Shown here in pieces: positions 10,706 to 21,679 of a stretch of DNA of 64,000 bases. Each line of letters starts with the position of its first letter. The first letter of the stretch is position 1. Under the pieces are notes generated by a model, which did not search any database, had not been told where the DNA came from, and saw only the letters and a program-made list of their open reading frames with translations. Where the stretch lies: assembly GCA_021399435.1 (NCBI GenBank), contig JAJTUP010000050.1, forward strand, positions 248,001 to 312,000, read 5' to 3'. This DNA comes from Diaporthe sp. PMI_573. Lineage: Eukaryota; Ascomycota; Sordariomycetes; Diaporthales; Diaporthaceae. Made by a program: the position numbers and the translations under genes.

Positions 10706-12105
10706 ATGTCGTCAAACGAGACCATCGGCGCCGTGCCACCCCCACCAGGTGTTGTGCCCAACTTCGATGATCCGCTCAGCTCGGCACTGGTCAACACGGC
10801 CACTAGTATCGCCCTCGCACTCTTCTCAACATGCTTCGTGGCATTGCGGTTTTATACCACGCTTAGTATCACCCGCGTGCGAGGGACTTCAGATCGTAAG
10901 CGGCGAAAATGCCACAATTAACTGTTCAAGCCACCTCTAACTTGTCTACCTAGTTCTGTTAGCTCTCGCCTGGGTATGTTGCCAGTTGTTGTTCCTACGG
11001 TAGCTCCTGGAAGCTAAACCCAATCCAGCTGCTAGCTGTCGCCTTTTCGGTATCGGCCTGCATTCGTCAGTATGCCCACATGCAGGCACGTCCCTACCGT
11101 CGATTCCTTGGCTTACTTGTCTGCAGTACCGCGATTCGGCTTCGGCCGCCATCTATGGGATGTCCCGTTCACGACGTTCAACGTCCACTTCATGAAGGTA
11201 GCCAACCAGACCATCGTGGCCGTCCCACTCCAATGTCTGCAGCGCTTACTAAACCTTAGTGACTCGATAGACTGGCGCGATTGCAGGGACGTTCTTTGGA
11301 ATGTCCGTCACCTTTTCCAAGCTCTCAATCTTGGCCTTCTACCTGAACATTGCCTTGGAGCCTGTCGCCAAGCGTCAAAGGGTTGCCATCTATTCCCTTG
11401 CGGTTGTCGTTTTTCTTTACGGCACCCTCACTTCCTTCGAATGGCTTTTCGCTTGCCGTCCCATGGAGAAATACTGGGATTTCACCATTACTGACGGGAC
11501 TTGCATAAATTTTATAAAGATCATGGCGTTCAATGGCGTGATGAACGTTGTTACTGACGCAGCTATTTTGTGTTTTCCTATTTGGATACTTTGGAATTTA
11601 CGTCTCCCAGTCCGGCAGAAGATCGGAGTGATGGGAATAATGATGACCGGCGGCTTGTGAGTTGAACTGTCGCAGCGCGAGGAAGAATACTAGAACTAAT
11701 CTTGCGAATAGGGTCCTCGCCGTCAGCATCGCCAGGGCAAAAATGACTATGGACAACCTCGACAGACTAGACATTACCTGGGAAGGGACTCCGCTACTTA
11801 TTGTGATGTATGTCAGTCGTTTGCGTTCGGGATTCTGAACCTTGAGTCTCTGACATATAGCTCTTAGGTTGCTCGAGGTGCATATTGGGCTGGTCTGCGT
11901 CTGTCTGATATTCGCCAAGCCCTTCTTTAAGAGACATTGCCCGAAGCTTCTCGGGAGCTCTTACGGAGCTCACTCAGCTCCTTATGGTAACCGGTCGAGG
12001 CGATGGATAACACAGTCCGATGCGGATAGATATCCGCTGCCATCGCAAGACGGAAATATGATACCCCTAGATAACACTTTTGGAAATTCTCTATCACGTC
12101 AGTAA
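10706..12105 (+). CDS. Pth11-like integral membrane protein (fungal rhodopsin domain)
   Basis: Seven exons: 10706-10895, 10954-10973, 11029-11065, 11127-11197, 11271-11656, 11712-11807 and 11868-12105, giving 345 aa. Each junction keeps the frame and the introns are 55-73 nt. The exon 4/5 junction is the least certain because its donor, GTAGCC, is weak. Residues 20-60 form the first helix (ALVNTATSIALALFSTCFVAL), with FGFGRHLWDVP after helix 2-3. Then come SKLSILAFYLNIALEPVAKR, IYSLAVVVFLYGTLTSFEW, CRPMEKYWDF, the C-terminal helices and ITWEGTPLLIV. This is the fungal rhodopsin-domain (Pfam PF20684) signature of Pth11-related plasma-membrane proteins; no N-terminal CFEM domain is present. Pth11 in Magnaporthe senses surface cues. 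Here only a membrane-receptor-like role can be inferred. The gene appears intact. Confidence 0.87.
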
Positions 12106-12329
12106 CCATGACTGTGCAAGGGACCAGGCGGTTGAAGCGGTGTTAAAAACAACCATATGGAACCGAGCGCTGACTATACGATATCTTCAGAGACTGCCAT
12201 CCTCGACGGAGCCTCGACTAAAACTACAGAAGAGGGTCAAAGGACCGCAGTCCAAGAAAATGGCACTCTTTCGTGATATGGTATACTTCTTCATTCTGCG
12301 GCAATAGGGGAATTGAATCGCATCGGCGG

Positions 12330-12660
12330 AAGGCCTGGTAGTCGAGGATGCGGTCAGGGCCAATTTCCAAAGCGTTAACCTTAACGCCGCGGCATTGGCG
12401 GAGCTGACAGAGGCGGTGGGTTTTTACGGCCCGGGGCAGATACGGAAGCTCGTCCCGCTCGAGAAATGGGTAGCCGTCAAGTAGTGCTGGAGCGGGCCTG
12501 ATGGAGAGCAGACTTCGGAGGAGGTCGCGAGTAACTTGGAGGTAAAGCTACTAAACTTCTACCGGGACATAACACAGCCGGGGGTCTTTGTTTACGATAA
12601 GGCGCGAATAGTTGGGCTCAGCCCGACGTTTGCCGGGTTGGAGGCCGTCACCTCTGAGCT
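12330..12660 (+). pseudogene. Degenerate reading of unknown family, cut by Fot-like copy 2
   Basis: From about 12,330 the plus strand reads AEGLVVEDAVRANFQSVNLN and onward for about 110 codons to the edge of the transposon, with one TAG stop about 50 codons in. The composition looks coding (LEVKLLNFYRDITQPGVFV), but the family is not recognised. No matching continuation was found beyond 14,514. Confidence 0.35.
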
Positions 12661-12661
12661 A

Positions 12662-14512
12662 ACGTCCCCGGCCCGGCTTCCGCCCCCCCCCTGATTCCGC
12701 CCCCCCCCACATCCGCGTTCACGCGTGTACGCGTCTGCCCCCACCCTATATAAACTCAACCATATCTTTCCGAGAGAATTTTTTCTGGTCACCAAACTTC
12801 TTCCAAGCATCAACCTAGTCATCATGAAGCCCTATGGGGAAGCCGAGATCCATGACGCCCTTGTTGCGTGCAGGGATGGAATGCCCGTCAAGCAGGCTTG
12901 CAGGACCTGGCATATCCCCCGTTCCACACTTCGCGATCGCCTCGCCGGCGCGCAAAGTCAGCGCGTTTCTCACGAACCTCAGAGGCCTCTTTCTGATGAT
13001 CAGGAGGATCGATTGGCCCTATTCCTTATCAACCAAAGCAGCTTGGGCCATGCGTTAACTCGCTGGGAAACGAGGGCTCTGGCAGCCCGAATGGCCTCGT
13101 CGGGGAAGGAGGTCGCTCCTCTCGGAAGGAAGTGGCTGAGGGCCTTCCTCCTTCGTCACCCTATCCTCCAAAGCCGTAAGTACCAGCGCGTTGAGGCTAA
13201 ACGGCTAAGGGCAGCTACCAAAAAGAACGTTGGGTCGTGGTTTGACTTCATGTAGTTGCCTATCGTGAAGGCAATTAAGCCGGCCAACCGATAGAATGCC
13301 GACGAGGGCGGGCTGATGGAGGGCAAGTCCGAGAAGGCGCTCACGATCGGCTATTCGGAAGGAAGCCAGCTTCTTCAGAAGGACTTTAATTCGAGAGCGT
13401 GGACCTCCTTCCTTGAGTGTATCTCCGCCACGGGCAAGTTCCTCGTCTCACTTGTTATTTTTAAGGGACTCAGCATTTAGCAGTAGTGGTTTCCTATCGC
13501 CCTTGAAGATCACGAGGGCTGGCAGTTTACGGCGACGAAGAAGGGGTGGATGGAGGAACCTATCGCTATCCACTGGCTTCGGAAGGTCTTCCTTCCTCAA
13601 ACAGTACCAGAGGACCCATTAGAATGGCGCCTTCTCGTAATCAATGGGCACCATACACATACAACGGTCGAGTTTATATGGGAATGCTTCTCGAATAAGG
13701 TGTATATCGTTTTTTTGCCCGCCCATATTTTGTATATGCTGCAACCGCTCGATGTGGCGATCTTCGGCCCTCTAAAGCTCGCATTTAAGAAGCATCTCGA
13801 TCACCAGGAAGGGCATGATTCGTCAACAGTCGTGGCAAAGAAACGGTTTCTTTATTGCTATCACAAGGCTCGAATTGACACTTTAACGGAAGCAAATATA
13901 CGTTCTGGCTGGCGGGCGACTGGTCTCTGGCCAGTATCTAAGCATAAGACACTCGGAAGCCACTTTATCGCCGATAATCGCGAGAAGGAAGCGAGATCGT
14001 TGGAATCTGGCGATACCAATAGCTCCAGCAGCCATTTCTGCACTAATAAGTGTTTTTGTCGGCCTCAAGGGACCATTTTTGCGACCCCTAAGCGATCTCA
14101 AGACCTAAGGGGTATGGTGGCTCGGTATGCCCGTCAGAAGAATCTCAGCCCCACATCACGACTCCTCTTCAGGAAAATCCTCAAAAGTTGGGACCAGATA
14201 GACGTCGATCTGACAATGTCCTCACAAAAAGCCCGAGAGTTGGAAGCCCAGATTAAAGCCAGTAGGGTAGTCCGAAGGAAGAAGGTTCAACTTGACCCGA
14301 ATGAACTTTTCGCCGATATCGAGGCCATTCGGAGGACTCAGATTGAAGCGGGGGTGGTATCAGAAGAAAGCGACGCTTCAGAAGAGTCGGAAACACCATC
14401 GGAAGCGAGGTCAACTATCGTGGTGGCGGCGTCGTCGGCGACGAGGCGAAGGGGGCGGTCGTGAGGGAAGGGGGCGGAATCAGGGGGGGGGCGGAAGCCG
14501 GGCCGGGGACGT
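12662..14512 (+). mobile_element. Fot1/Pogo-like DNA transposon, copy 2
   Basis: An 1,851-bp element with the same inverted repeats as 509-2358 (ACGTCCCCGGCCCGGC at each end) and TA on both flanks (12660-12661, 14513-14514). Its orientation is opposite to copy 1. Internal sequence is nearly identical to copy 1 apart from scattered transitions that create stops. Confidence 0.94.
12824..14464 (+). pseudogene. Fot1/Pogo-like transposase, damaged by stops (RIP-like)
   Basis: The same 546-codon frame as copy 1 with at least four in-frame stops. A CAG codon of copy 1 reads TAG after SWFDFM (13,253-13,255). A Trp codon reads TAG in the NRWNADEG block (about 13,292). Two CAG codons read TAG in the GLSIQQQW block (about 13,478-13,486). 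All are C-to-T or G-to-A transitions relative to copy 1, and several are CpA-to-TpA, the context preferred by RIP. The second catalytic Asp codon is AAT (Asn) here (INGHHTHTT), while the Gly and Thr of the motif are kept. It is non-functional but preserves residues lost in copy 1. Confidence 0.93.
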
Positions 14513-14514
14513 TA

Positions 14515-15212
14515 ATGTAGAATTGTGCAGGCACTGAGGGTTGAAGACGCTAATGAAGCGAGTTTGTCGATCTGGAGGTATTAAACTTCACTGTTACAGA
14601 TTGCTGCTCATTCGAGTGTAATTCGATTCTGCTAGGAAGTCTTGTTACCGCGATGGTTGAGCAAGGCCTCTACTACCCGAGGCCAGCACGGCCACTTCAT
14701 GGCTATAGTGTGGCAGAGCTTATACGGGGTGTCCGAAAGATCAAATCGCCCACCTGGTCTCAAGTCGGTAGGAAATCGCGGCCCAAAGTCGTAGTCGCCC
14801 ATTCTTGCAGTCTAAATGGATTTTTCGAACCCGTCATCAAGCAGGTGGAAGATACTCTGGACAATTGTCGTTATATGATGTGCTGAAGTGGATGGCAGAT
14901 TCTGCATGTCGATAGCTTAGTGATCTATTTTCTTAGAGTATTTGTCGAACGCGGGCGAAGATTCGAGCGTCAAAGTATTGGAAACCCAGGAACTTGGCTC
15001 TGATGCCGTCGAGGGCCAGGTCAGAGGCGCAAGGAGAACGTGTTAGCGGGGTCGACCTGGTTGTCGATATCTGCCAGGATTGCTCCGCCTATTTTCGAAG
15101 GCTTCCCTCCCAAATCACCCTGCTCCGTGATGGTCGAAGAGCTTACGGCAGTCCGAAGTTGCGTTGGCTAAGATCCTTCGGCCTATCGAAAACGCACAAC
15201 GTTGCTCGGAGC
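14515..15212. other. Intergenic, weak coding relics only
   Basis: One open stretch at 14,653-14,886 on the plus strand was considered (KVVVAHSCSLNGFFEPVIK) but no family could be named. The remainder has stops in all frames. Confidence 0.35.
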
Positions 15213-18105
15213 CAGGGTTCAAATCCATACCACGAAATCCACATATGGATCCATAATGTGGATCCATATCCATTCCATTCCATTCCACGCGGGCTTCTGC
15301 ATTTCCATATCCACGCCACGGATCCCCTTCCACATGTTCCATATGTGGAAATTGTGGAAAGGAATGGACATTTTTGGTGGGGTTTGAAAATACCTGGATT
15401 TCCTTGTGAAATAGCGCATACCCTAAGTACCTTCGATCGCCCACAACAACAAAATAAAAACGATTTTCCACCCCGTTTTATCCGTACACAAAGTTAAACA
15501 AGTCTATTCTGGGAGGTTTTACTGTTACGACCTTACTACCTCAAATCGAAATGGCCACCTTCCATCCTACCAAGTCAACCACGCCCGTTCCAGAACGTAC
15601 AGAAGAAGACAATCAACGGCTCTTTCAGCTCTACAAAGGCTGGACCTTGACGGAGAGAGACGGCCAAGTGCGTCAATGGGTATATCAATTCGGCTACGAT
15701 ATCCAGCATGCCCAGAAGGGGGAACGCCGATGGGTGTGTTGTCTTTGCATCAAGCAAAAGCGGCCGAGGCCAAAGAGTTATGCCATCAAAGGGTTGCAGA
15801 ACGCTGAGGGTCACCTGTACACGGACCACAATGGCATCATGGATCCGACGGGCAAGAGGCAAAAGCCTGCAAAGGCATCTGAGAAAGCACATCAGTCCAT
15901 TGCAACAATCCTACAGTTGAACCCCACGGAGCCGAAGGAACAAGATTTGATCAATACGCTGATCAAACGTTTCGACAAAACTGTATTCCAGCAGAAACTT
16001 GTCAACTGGATTGTCAATTCTAACCAATCCTTCTCGATCGTCAACGATCAAGATCTTCGAGACATCTTCAACTACCTCAATCCATCTGTCGAGATCACAA
16101 AAGCTAACATTACTGACGTGACCGTACGATGGCTGGAAGTCTGGTAACCGACACGCCTTATACGGCATCACATGTGTGTTTCGGGATTCCAACGACCGGC
16201 CACAGAAGTGTGTCCTCGGCCTGCCTGAACTTACAGAGCGGCACACAGGCGAGAATATCGCCGGGCAGATCATCGAGATCATTCGAGAGTACGAGATCAG
16301 CGATAAAATCGGGTATTTCACACTGGATAATGCCGGTAACAATAAAACCTCGATGGAGGAGCTTGCATTAGAATTCGGCTTCGACTGGAAAAAGCGATGG
16401 GTTCGCTGCGTTGGCCACGTTGTCAACATAGTAGTGAAACAGATGCTGTATGGCAAGAACCCGGATGCTTTTGAGAAAGAGCTCTTCGAAGGACTTCACA
16501 CGGCAGCGAAGGAGCATGAAGTCTGGAGGAGGCGAGGCTCCGTTGGAAAATGGCATAACTTTGCTGTTGTAGGTGGCTCAGTCCCCGATTTTATTTGTCA
16601 TACTCACGAAGTCCTAGGAGGTGAGCAGATCGGACACGTGGACCGATATGCTCAAGAAGGTACAGGCTGTCGAGAGCCAACTCTCTGACGACGCTCAGCT
16701 CAAGAAACACCGTCCAGTTGGAGTTGTGGTCGACAATGCTACCCGGTGGCTTTCTCAATTCTCGATGATTGAGCGTGCTCTGGTTTTAAGGCCATTTTAT
16801 AATTCTTTTGTCCAGAGAGCGTCAAACGAGTGGGAGAAGGCCAACTTGACGAGAGCTGGCAACATCAAAAAGGGCTCCAAGCAGCCCTTCTTCCTGAAGG
16901 AAGAGAACCGCATGACAACTGATGATTGGCATGTGCTCGGGACTCTTTACGACATTTTGCTTGACTTCAAGCTGGTTGTGAAAGGCCTTGAGGGTGATGG
17001 ACAGGGAAAACACCGCAGAAATGTCGAGGAAAACGAGGTCGAGCCCCCACTGTCCGGTAAGCCTTAGACTTCGCAAAAGCGGCCCTATTCTTATTCTAGC
17101 AGCTGACTTGTACAGGTACAAGCTGGGATCTTATTCACGCGTACGAATTTCTTCTCGAAACCCTTGAATCCGCGAAAAGAGCAGTCGCCAATTTTCCAGA
17201 CGGCCACCACCTCGCAGTCAACATCAACCTGGGTTGGCTCAAATTGAACGAATACTACGAGCATTTGAACGATAGCCCCCTGATCTATGGCGCCGCAGTT
17301 CTCCATCCTGCTTACCGGTGGGCACTGTTTGACGATTTGTGGGGAGACGACGAGGAAAGACAGCTGTGGATTACCAAGGCGCAGGAGATGGTCCAGGATC
17401 TTTGGGGGAGAGAGTATAGGGACCTTGAGGTTGATGATCCAGAGATTGAATTGCCTGCCAATAAGCGTCTGAAGACCTCAAGAAACAAGTTCACAGCGTG
17501 GCGCACGAAAAAGCGAGGACTGATGGCTGGAGGGATTTCTGTTACCGAGTCGCACATTCAATCCCCAGCTCAATCCCCTAGGTCCTCAGTTGGCGGTCTG
17601 GATCTTGATGAATACGAGCAGTGGCAGCGCAATATCGAGGATGCTGACGCTTCTGTCACAGATCCCTACGAATACTGGCACATAAGGCGGCTCAAATACC
17701 CCCGGCTGTCTAGGATGGCCTTGGATCTGCTTACTGTGCCACCTATGTCAGCCGAGTGTGAGAGGCTATTCTCGACCACTGGCCGCATGGTTACCAAGAG
17801 CCGCAATAGGCTAGATGCCAGTACAATTGGGCTTTGTCAGACACTACGGAGTTGGTTGCGTGCTGGTTTGATCGGGTCGCTAGATAGGATTCTAATGGAC
17901 GAGTGACAAAATGACCAAGGCATGGATGCGACCCACTAATTACCATTGTTGGACGAAGTAGGTTTCCATTCCACAAATTCCACAATATGGATCCATTTCC
18001 ATAATGGATCCATTTCCACCCATTCCACATCGAAGTCATTAGTCAGCATCCATATCCACGCCATATTCACAAATGTGTCGTGGAGTGTCGTGGATTTGAA
18101 CCCTG
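15213..18105 (+). mobile_element. hAT transposon family A
   Basis: Terminal inverted repeats CAGGGTTCAAATCCA start at 15,213 and end at 18,105 (2,893 bp). Just inside both ends, words such as CCATATCCA, TCCATTCCA and GGATCCAT are repeated many times in both orientations, as in hAT subterminal regions. The 8-bp flanks (CTCGGAGC and CGTGATAT) do not match, so the target duplication is lost or the ends derive from different insertions. Confidence 0.85.
15551..17906 (+). pseudogene. hAT family A transposase, core deleted
   Basis: The reading starts MATFHPTKSTTPVPERTEED and has the N-terminal block shared by families A, B, C, F and I (W..TERD, YGYDIQ-type, RRWVCCLC). It continues to the C-terminal dimerisation block (SRMALDLLTVPPMSAECERLF). 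Two introns fit: 16569-16617 (49 nt) and 17057-17115 (59 nt, GTAAGC...ACAG). Compared with intact family B, about 90 bp are missing near 16,140, between TDVTVRW and NRHALYG. The loss shifts the frame and removes the FDGA segment carrying the first catalytic Asp. The second catalytic segment FTLDNAGNNKT remains. The protein cannot transpose the element. Confidence 0.85.
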
Positions 18106-20254
18106 CGTGATATCGAACAGGGGCTGGTGATAGAGTAGGGGTGGGTGACGACGTAGGGACAGGAGATGGTGTAAGAGACGTTGAATTTGGTATCATTATA
18201 GTCAATGGAGACGGTAAGGTTGGAGTTGATGACTCCATAACAATAGCATACAAGCAGGTTGTTATGGACTTGATTGTTTATGTGAGTGGAAAACTCAGCT
18301 GTTCTCAGGGGTTCATAATTTCATTTCGTACTGAATGTTCTAACCGCATTAGTCTAAGATCCAGCCACCCCGATCTATTTATAGCCAGACCGGTCCAGAC
18401 CATTAAGACCGGTCCGACCATGGTCTTGGGAAATCCTCAGACCAGACCAAGTCTTGGCGGTCTAGACCAGACCAAGACCAAGTCAGACCGGACCATTCCG
18501 ATCACTGAATAGGCGTGTGTGTTACGCGGGGCTTTGCCCCCCAACGGGAGGGGTCGCACTAGAGAACCAAGACAAGACATCATCACAATACACACAGTGA
18601 CCACCCCATCAATTGGACCATAATTACACGTCCCATATACCTAAAAGGGTGATAATCTGACAATAATAGCTAGTGCTTGCTTCCACTGGTCGAAATTTTC
18701 AGGGCCTTTAGGCGATAGGTCTCTGGGAAGGTATACACCTTTTCAGAGAGCTCCCTACTAAAATCGAGGGACGAGGCCAAGCCTGCTGTGATGTTAAGAA
18801 CACGGACAGTGGAGACACGCACACACACACACAAACATGTCCGCACATACCTCCCCTGCTCATCGTTGCCCCCGATCTGCTCGCTGGTCCGTTGCCATCC
18901 TTCTCGCCACTAGCCTGCGTCAGTAATACTACACCATGGGGTCCTTTCCAAGTCCCTGGGCCACCATAGTCGAATTGACTTTTGACGGCGCAAATGTCAC
19001 TTGTCAGGACGAGCGTCCATGGCCGCGAACGGGCGCTTTCCTAGCACCTCCACTGCTGGGCCCCACACTGTACATGGGAATGCTCTTTCCGGTGTGAGCT
19101 GCCAGCTTTACCATAAGTTACCCCTCGAATCAGCCGTTTCCCTTCTGCTGACGTTTCCACTGGTGCCTGTTATTAGCAATTGTTCTGGCGGCCCGAGCGC
19201 AACTGCTCCTCCGCAGTCCAAAATATTAAATGAAGACGAAGGAAGGGAAGGGGGAAAACAAGAGAGAGAGAGAGAGAGATCCTTCTTTCGCCATCCATAT
19301 GTGCTCGCTCTGCAGATTCTAGTTCTGTAACACCCTGCGTGCTGCAACCTGTGACCGCGCTACAGGCTGGCACTTGGGCGGAACTCCTGCCGCACCCCTC
19401 CCATCACACCCTCCTGTCTATCACCACCCCACGGCGCAGTTTTGGCTATTGCACAAACTTTGCGCCGTCATTTGCGTGGCACAGCGTTGGACCCCTGGAC
19501 CCCTGGAGAAAGCCGGGGCCGAGGGTTGATGTGCACTGGGGAGCATAAGTAAGGCAACCAGATGGCTAGGCACGCAGGTATGCTCAATCCCATCTCCCCG
19601 CTATATATCGCCATTCCGGGCCATCATGCTCGTATGTAGGAACGTAACGGGACTAACTCTAGGCTTGTGGTCTTGTCCTCGGTTCTTGTCCTCGCCCTTG
19701 TCGCCTTGTACTAGCCCCGCCGGGTCTCCCCCCTTGCGGTTCGCTATTTGGTGAGACCCTTGGGTACATGGGTGTGGTTTTCGCCAACAACTCTCGCCAC
19801 TTGTGTGGGCTGGCAGCTGGAACATTCACTATCAACCCCACAGGAGTCGATAATCATCCCTTGGAATGAGCCGGGGGCCATACTTCGGAGGAATCAAACC
19901 TATACACCAGCCTCTCCACTCCTGTTTGTGCTAAAGAAAACCCCCGCAAAGCTCTGCAGAGGACAAGCCCCGAGTCAAACAACTCCAGGCATAAGCAATC
20001 GGTGCTGGCAGCACAAGTCACATCGACCGCTCCACAACCTCATACGCCCACATATACATCCGTACGCAAGTATTCCCCGTGAGCATACGCGCATATACTT
20101 TCGGGATCACAAACCCCCACGGCCGGGTCTGCTTCGTGGGCCCTGAAGGTATACGACCGGTGATAGACGACCCCCGCCGCCAGCAACGCCCACTCGCCAC
20201 ACCACACAGACCAGGCGCATCACGACGCCCGTGGCGTCCTCGTCGTAGGCCTCG
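18106..20254. other. 2.1-kb gene-free stretch with a hAT end relic and simple repeats
   Basis: No convincing gene. It contains a GACC-word cluster ending at 18,507 (listed separately), a GC hairpin GCGGGGCTTTGCCCC near 18,517, a CA run near 18,821-18,834 and a GA run near 19,261-19,280. The last part is probably the bZIP promoter and leader. Confidence 0.45.
18380..18507 (-). mobile_element. Orphan hAT terminus with GACC subterminal repeats
   Basis: About 120 bp dense in AGACC, GACCGGTCC and CAGACCAGACC on both strands. Read from the minus strand it begins CAGTGATCGGAATGGTCC at 18,507. That resembles the terminus CAGTGATGTTATTGG of intact hAT E. No transposase or second end was found, so it is probably a relic of another E-like family. 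Confidence 0.5.
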
Positions 20255-21679
20255 ATGGCGCTCCGAGACTTGCACCCCTCCTACACTCCTGTTTCCTCAT
20301 ATTATTCCGGCCGGTGCGCTCCACCAGCAGCGGAGGCAATGCCTCAACCGTTCGCTGCCTCAACCGATCAACGCTCCGCACCAGCGGCCATGATAAAATC
20401 ATCCTACGACCAATCTCCCACCCCGAACGATTGTGCCTTCCGCCCAATGTACCCCGCCGAGTACCACGACATGAGCGGTATGAACCATGGCGCCGCCGTG
20501 GCTACTGGCCAACCTCCCACGGGGTTCTCGGCAACGCGTCAGACCCACGACGGCTACACACCGCCTGGATATGGCTGGGACTTTGGGGAGTTCGGCTCCG
20601 AGATGACGTTTCCTCCCGAGTCCCCGGGAACGTTCCGAGCTGAAGGCCCCGGACTACAGCCTCTCGCCGCTTGGGATTGTGGGGCCCAGGCATACCCGGC
20701 CCAAATGGGCAGCACAATGGAAATAGCCGGGCCCATGTCCCAGTACGTCCCCGTCCAAGAGTCGATGGGCGACTATTTCGACAGGCTCAAATGGCCGCCG
20801 CCGCCGCCGATAGGACAGATATCACCGTCTCCCAGCCAAAGCAGTTACTACACCTCGTCACCAGCCAGCGGGGTTGGGCCGCCGTTCTCGAGGCACAACA
20901 GCAGCTCGTCTCTCCCGACGCCAAGGGCTGCTGCGCTCGAGCAGGTCCGGTCCGACGCGCGGTTCCAGCCCGTCCCTGATCAAGCACTAAACCCGGGCGA
21001 GGGTCGATCGACCCCGGCAGCGATAATGGCGGCCAACGGATCACATCCAAGCCCAGAGTCCTCATCGTTTGCGGGCCAAAACACAGGCCAACGCAAGGAC
21101 GGGCGATATAATACTAGCACGACGACGGCGACCACAGACTACAGCGCGGGCATCATATCCCCAGCCATGACACCTTCTCCGGGGGACAGAACCGCCGCCT
21201 TTCCCAGCCAACTACCCGGCCCCAAGCGCGCCCGCGTTGGATCAGACCGACACAAAACCCCAAAGACCAGCAGGAAGGAGAAGGCGCTCGCGCCCGCCCG
21301 GCGGACCGCCACGCAGAAGAAGCGTGACGCGCAAGTGGCGCGGGAGCAGCAGCAAAACCGGCCGGCCCGCAGCCGCGTCGCGGCCAACAAGTGCCGGGCC
21401 AAGTCGAAGCAGGCGGTGGCGGACCTCGAGTCCACGGAGCGGGCCATGAGCTCCGCGCACCTGGAGCTGTCGGCGACGGCGCGGGATCTCCGGGACGAGG
21501 TGCTGCAGCTCAAGACCGCGCTGCTCGCGCACGGCAACTGCGACGACTCGCTCATCCAGCAGTACCTCATCAACCAGGCGCGCAGGGTCGGCTACGGGAC
21601 GGCGCAGAGGCTACAGCTACAGCATCAGCACCAGCATCAGCAGCGCCTGGGCTGCGGCCACGACCACACTCAACAGTAG
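20255..21679 (+). CDS. bZIP transcription factor, CREB/ATF-like, with altered basic region
   Basis: A 474-aa uninterrupted frame. Residues 1-340 are Ser/Pro/Gln-rich and probably disordered activation sequence. The bZIP spans about 360-425: basic segment QQNRPARSRVAANKCRAKSK, then a heptad Leu/Met register at L391, M398, L405, L412 and L419, followed by AHGNCDDSLIQQYL, a tail typical of fungal ATF-type bZIPs. A His/Gln-rich C-terminus ends the protein. It would act in the nucleus as a dimer on CRE/AP-1-type DNA sites. In the N-x7-R signature, Arg381 is present but the position of the invariant Asn is Ser373 (codon AGC at 21,371-21,373). That Asn makes base contacts in all well-studied bZIPs, so DNA recognition may be changed or lost. 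The start ATG is the first in the open frame; later Met codons (29, 46) are alternatives. Confidence 0.85.
   Translation: MALRDLHPSYTPVSSYYSGRCAPPAAEAMPQPFAASTDQRSAPAAMIKSSYDQSPTPNDCAFRPMYPAEYHDMSGMNHGAAVATGQPPTGFSATRQTHDGYTPPGYGWDFGEFGSEMTFPPESPGTFRAEGPGLQPLAAWDCGAQAYPAQMGSTMEIAGPMSQYVPVQESMGDYFDRLKWPPPPPIGQISPSPSQSSYYTSSPASGVGPPFSRHNSSSSLPTPRAAALEQVRSDARFQPVPDQALNPGEGRSTPAAIMAANGSHPSPESSSFAGQNTGQRKDGRYNTSTTTATTDYSAGIISPAMTPSPGDRTAAFPSQLPGPKRARVGSDRHKTPKTSRKEKALAPARRTATQKKRDAQVAREQQQNRPARSRVAANKCRAKSKQAVADLESTERAMSSAHLELSATARDLRDEVLQLKTALLAHGNCDDSLIQQYLINQARRVGYGTAQRLQLQHQHQHQQRLGCGHDHTQQ

Noticed and set aside
14653..14886. Possible Hsp70-like fragment (FFEPVIKQVEDTLDNC)
   Set aside because: Too short and lacking any Hsp70 signature before or after.
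15213..15230. GGTTCAAATCC at the hAT A ends matches the B box of tRNA genes
   Set aside because: No A box, acceptor stem or cloverleaf can be drawn upstream, and the same sequence occurs inverted at the other end as a terminal repeat.
15213..18113. Target-site duplication for hAT A
   Set aside because: The 8-bp flanks differ (CTCGGAGC and CGTGATAT), so none is claimed.
18821..19280. CA and GA runs as functional elements
   Set aside because: Short simple-sequence repeats with no supporting context.
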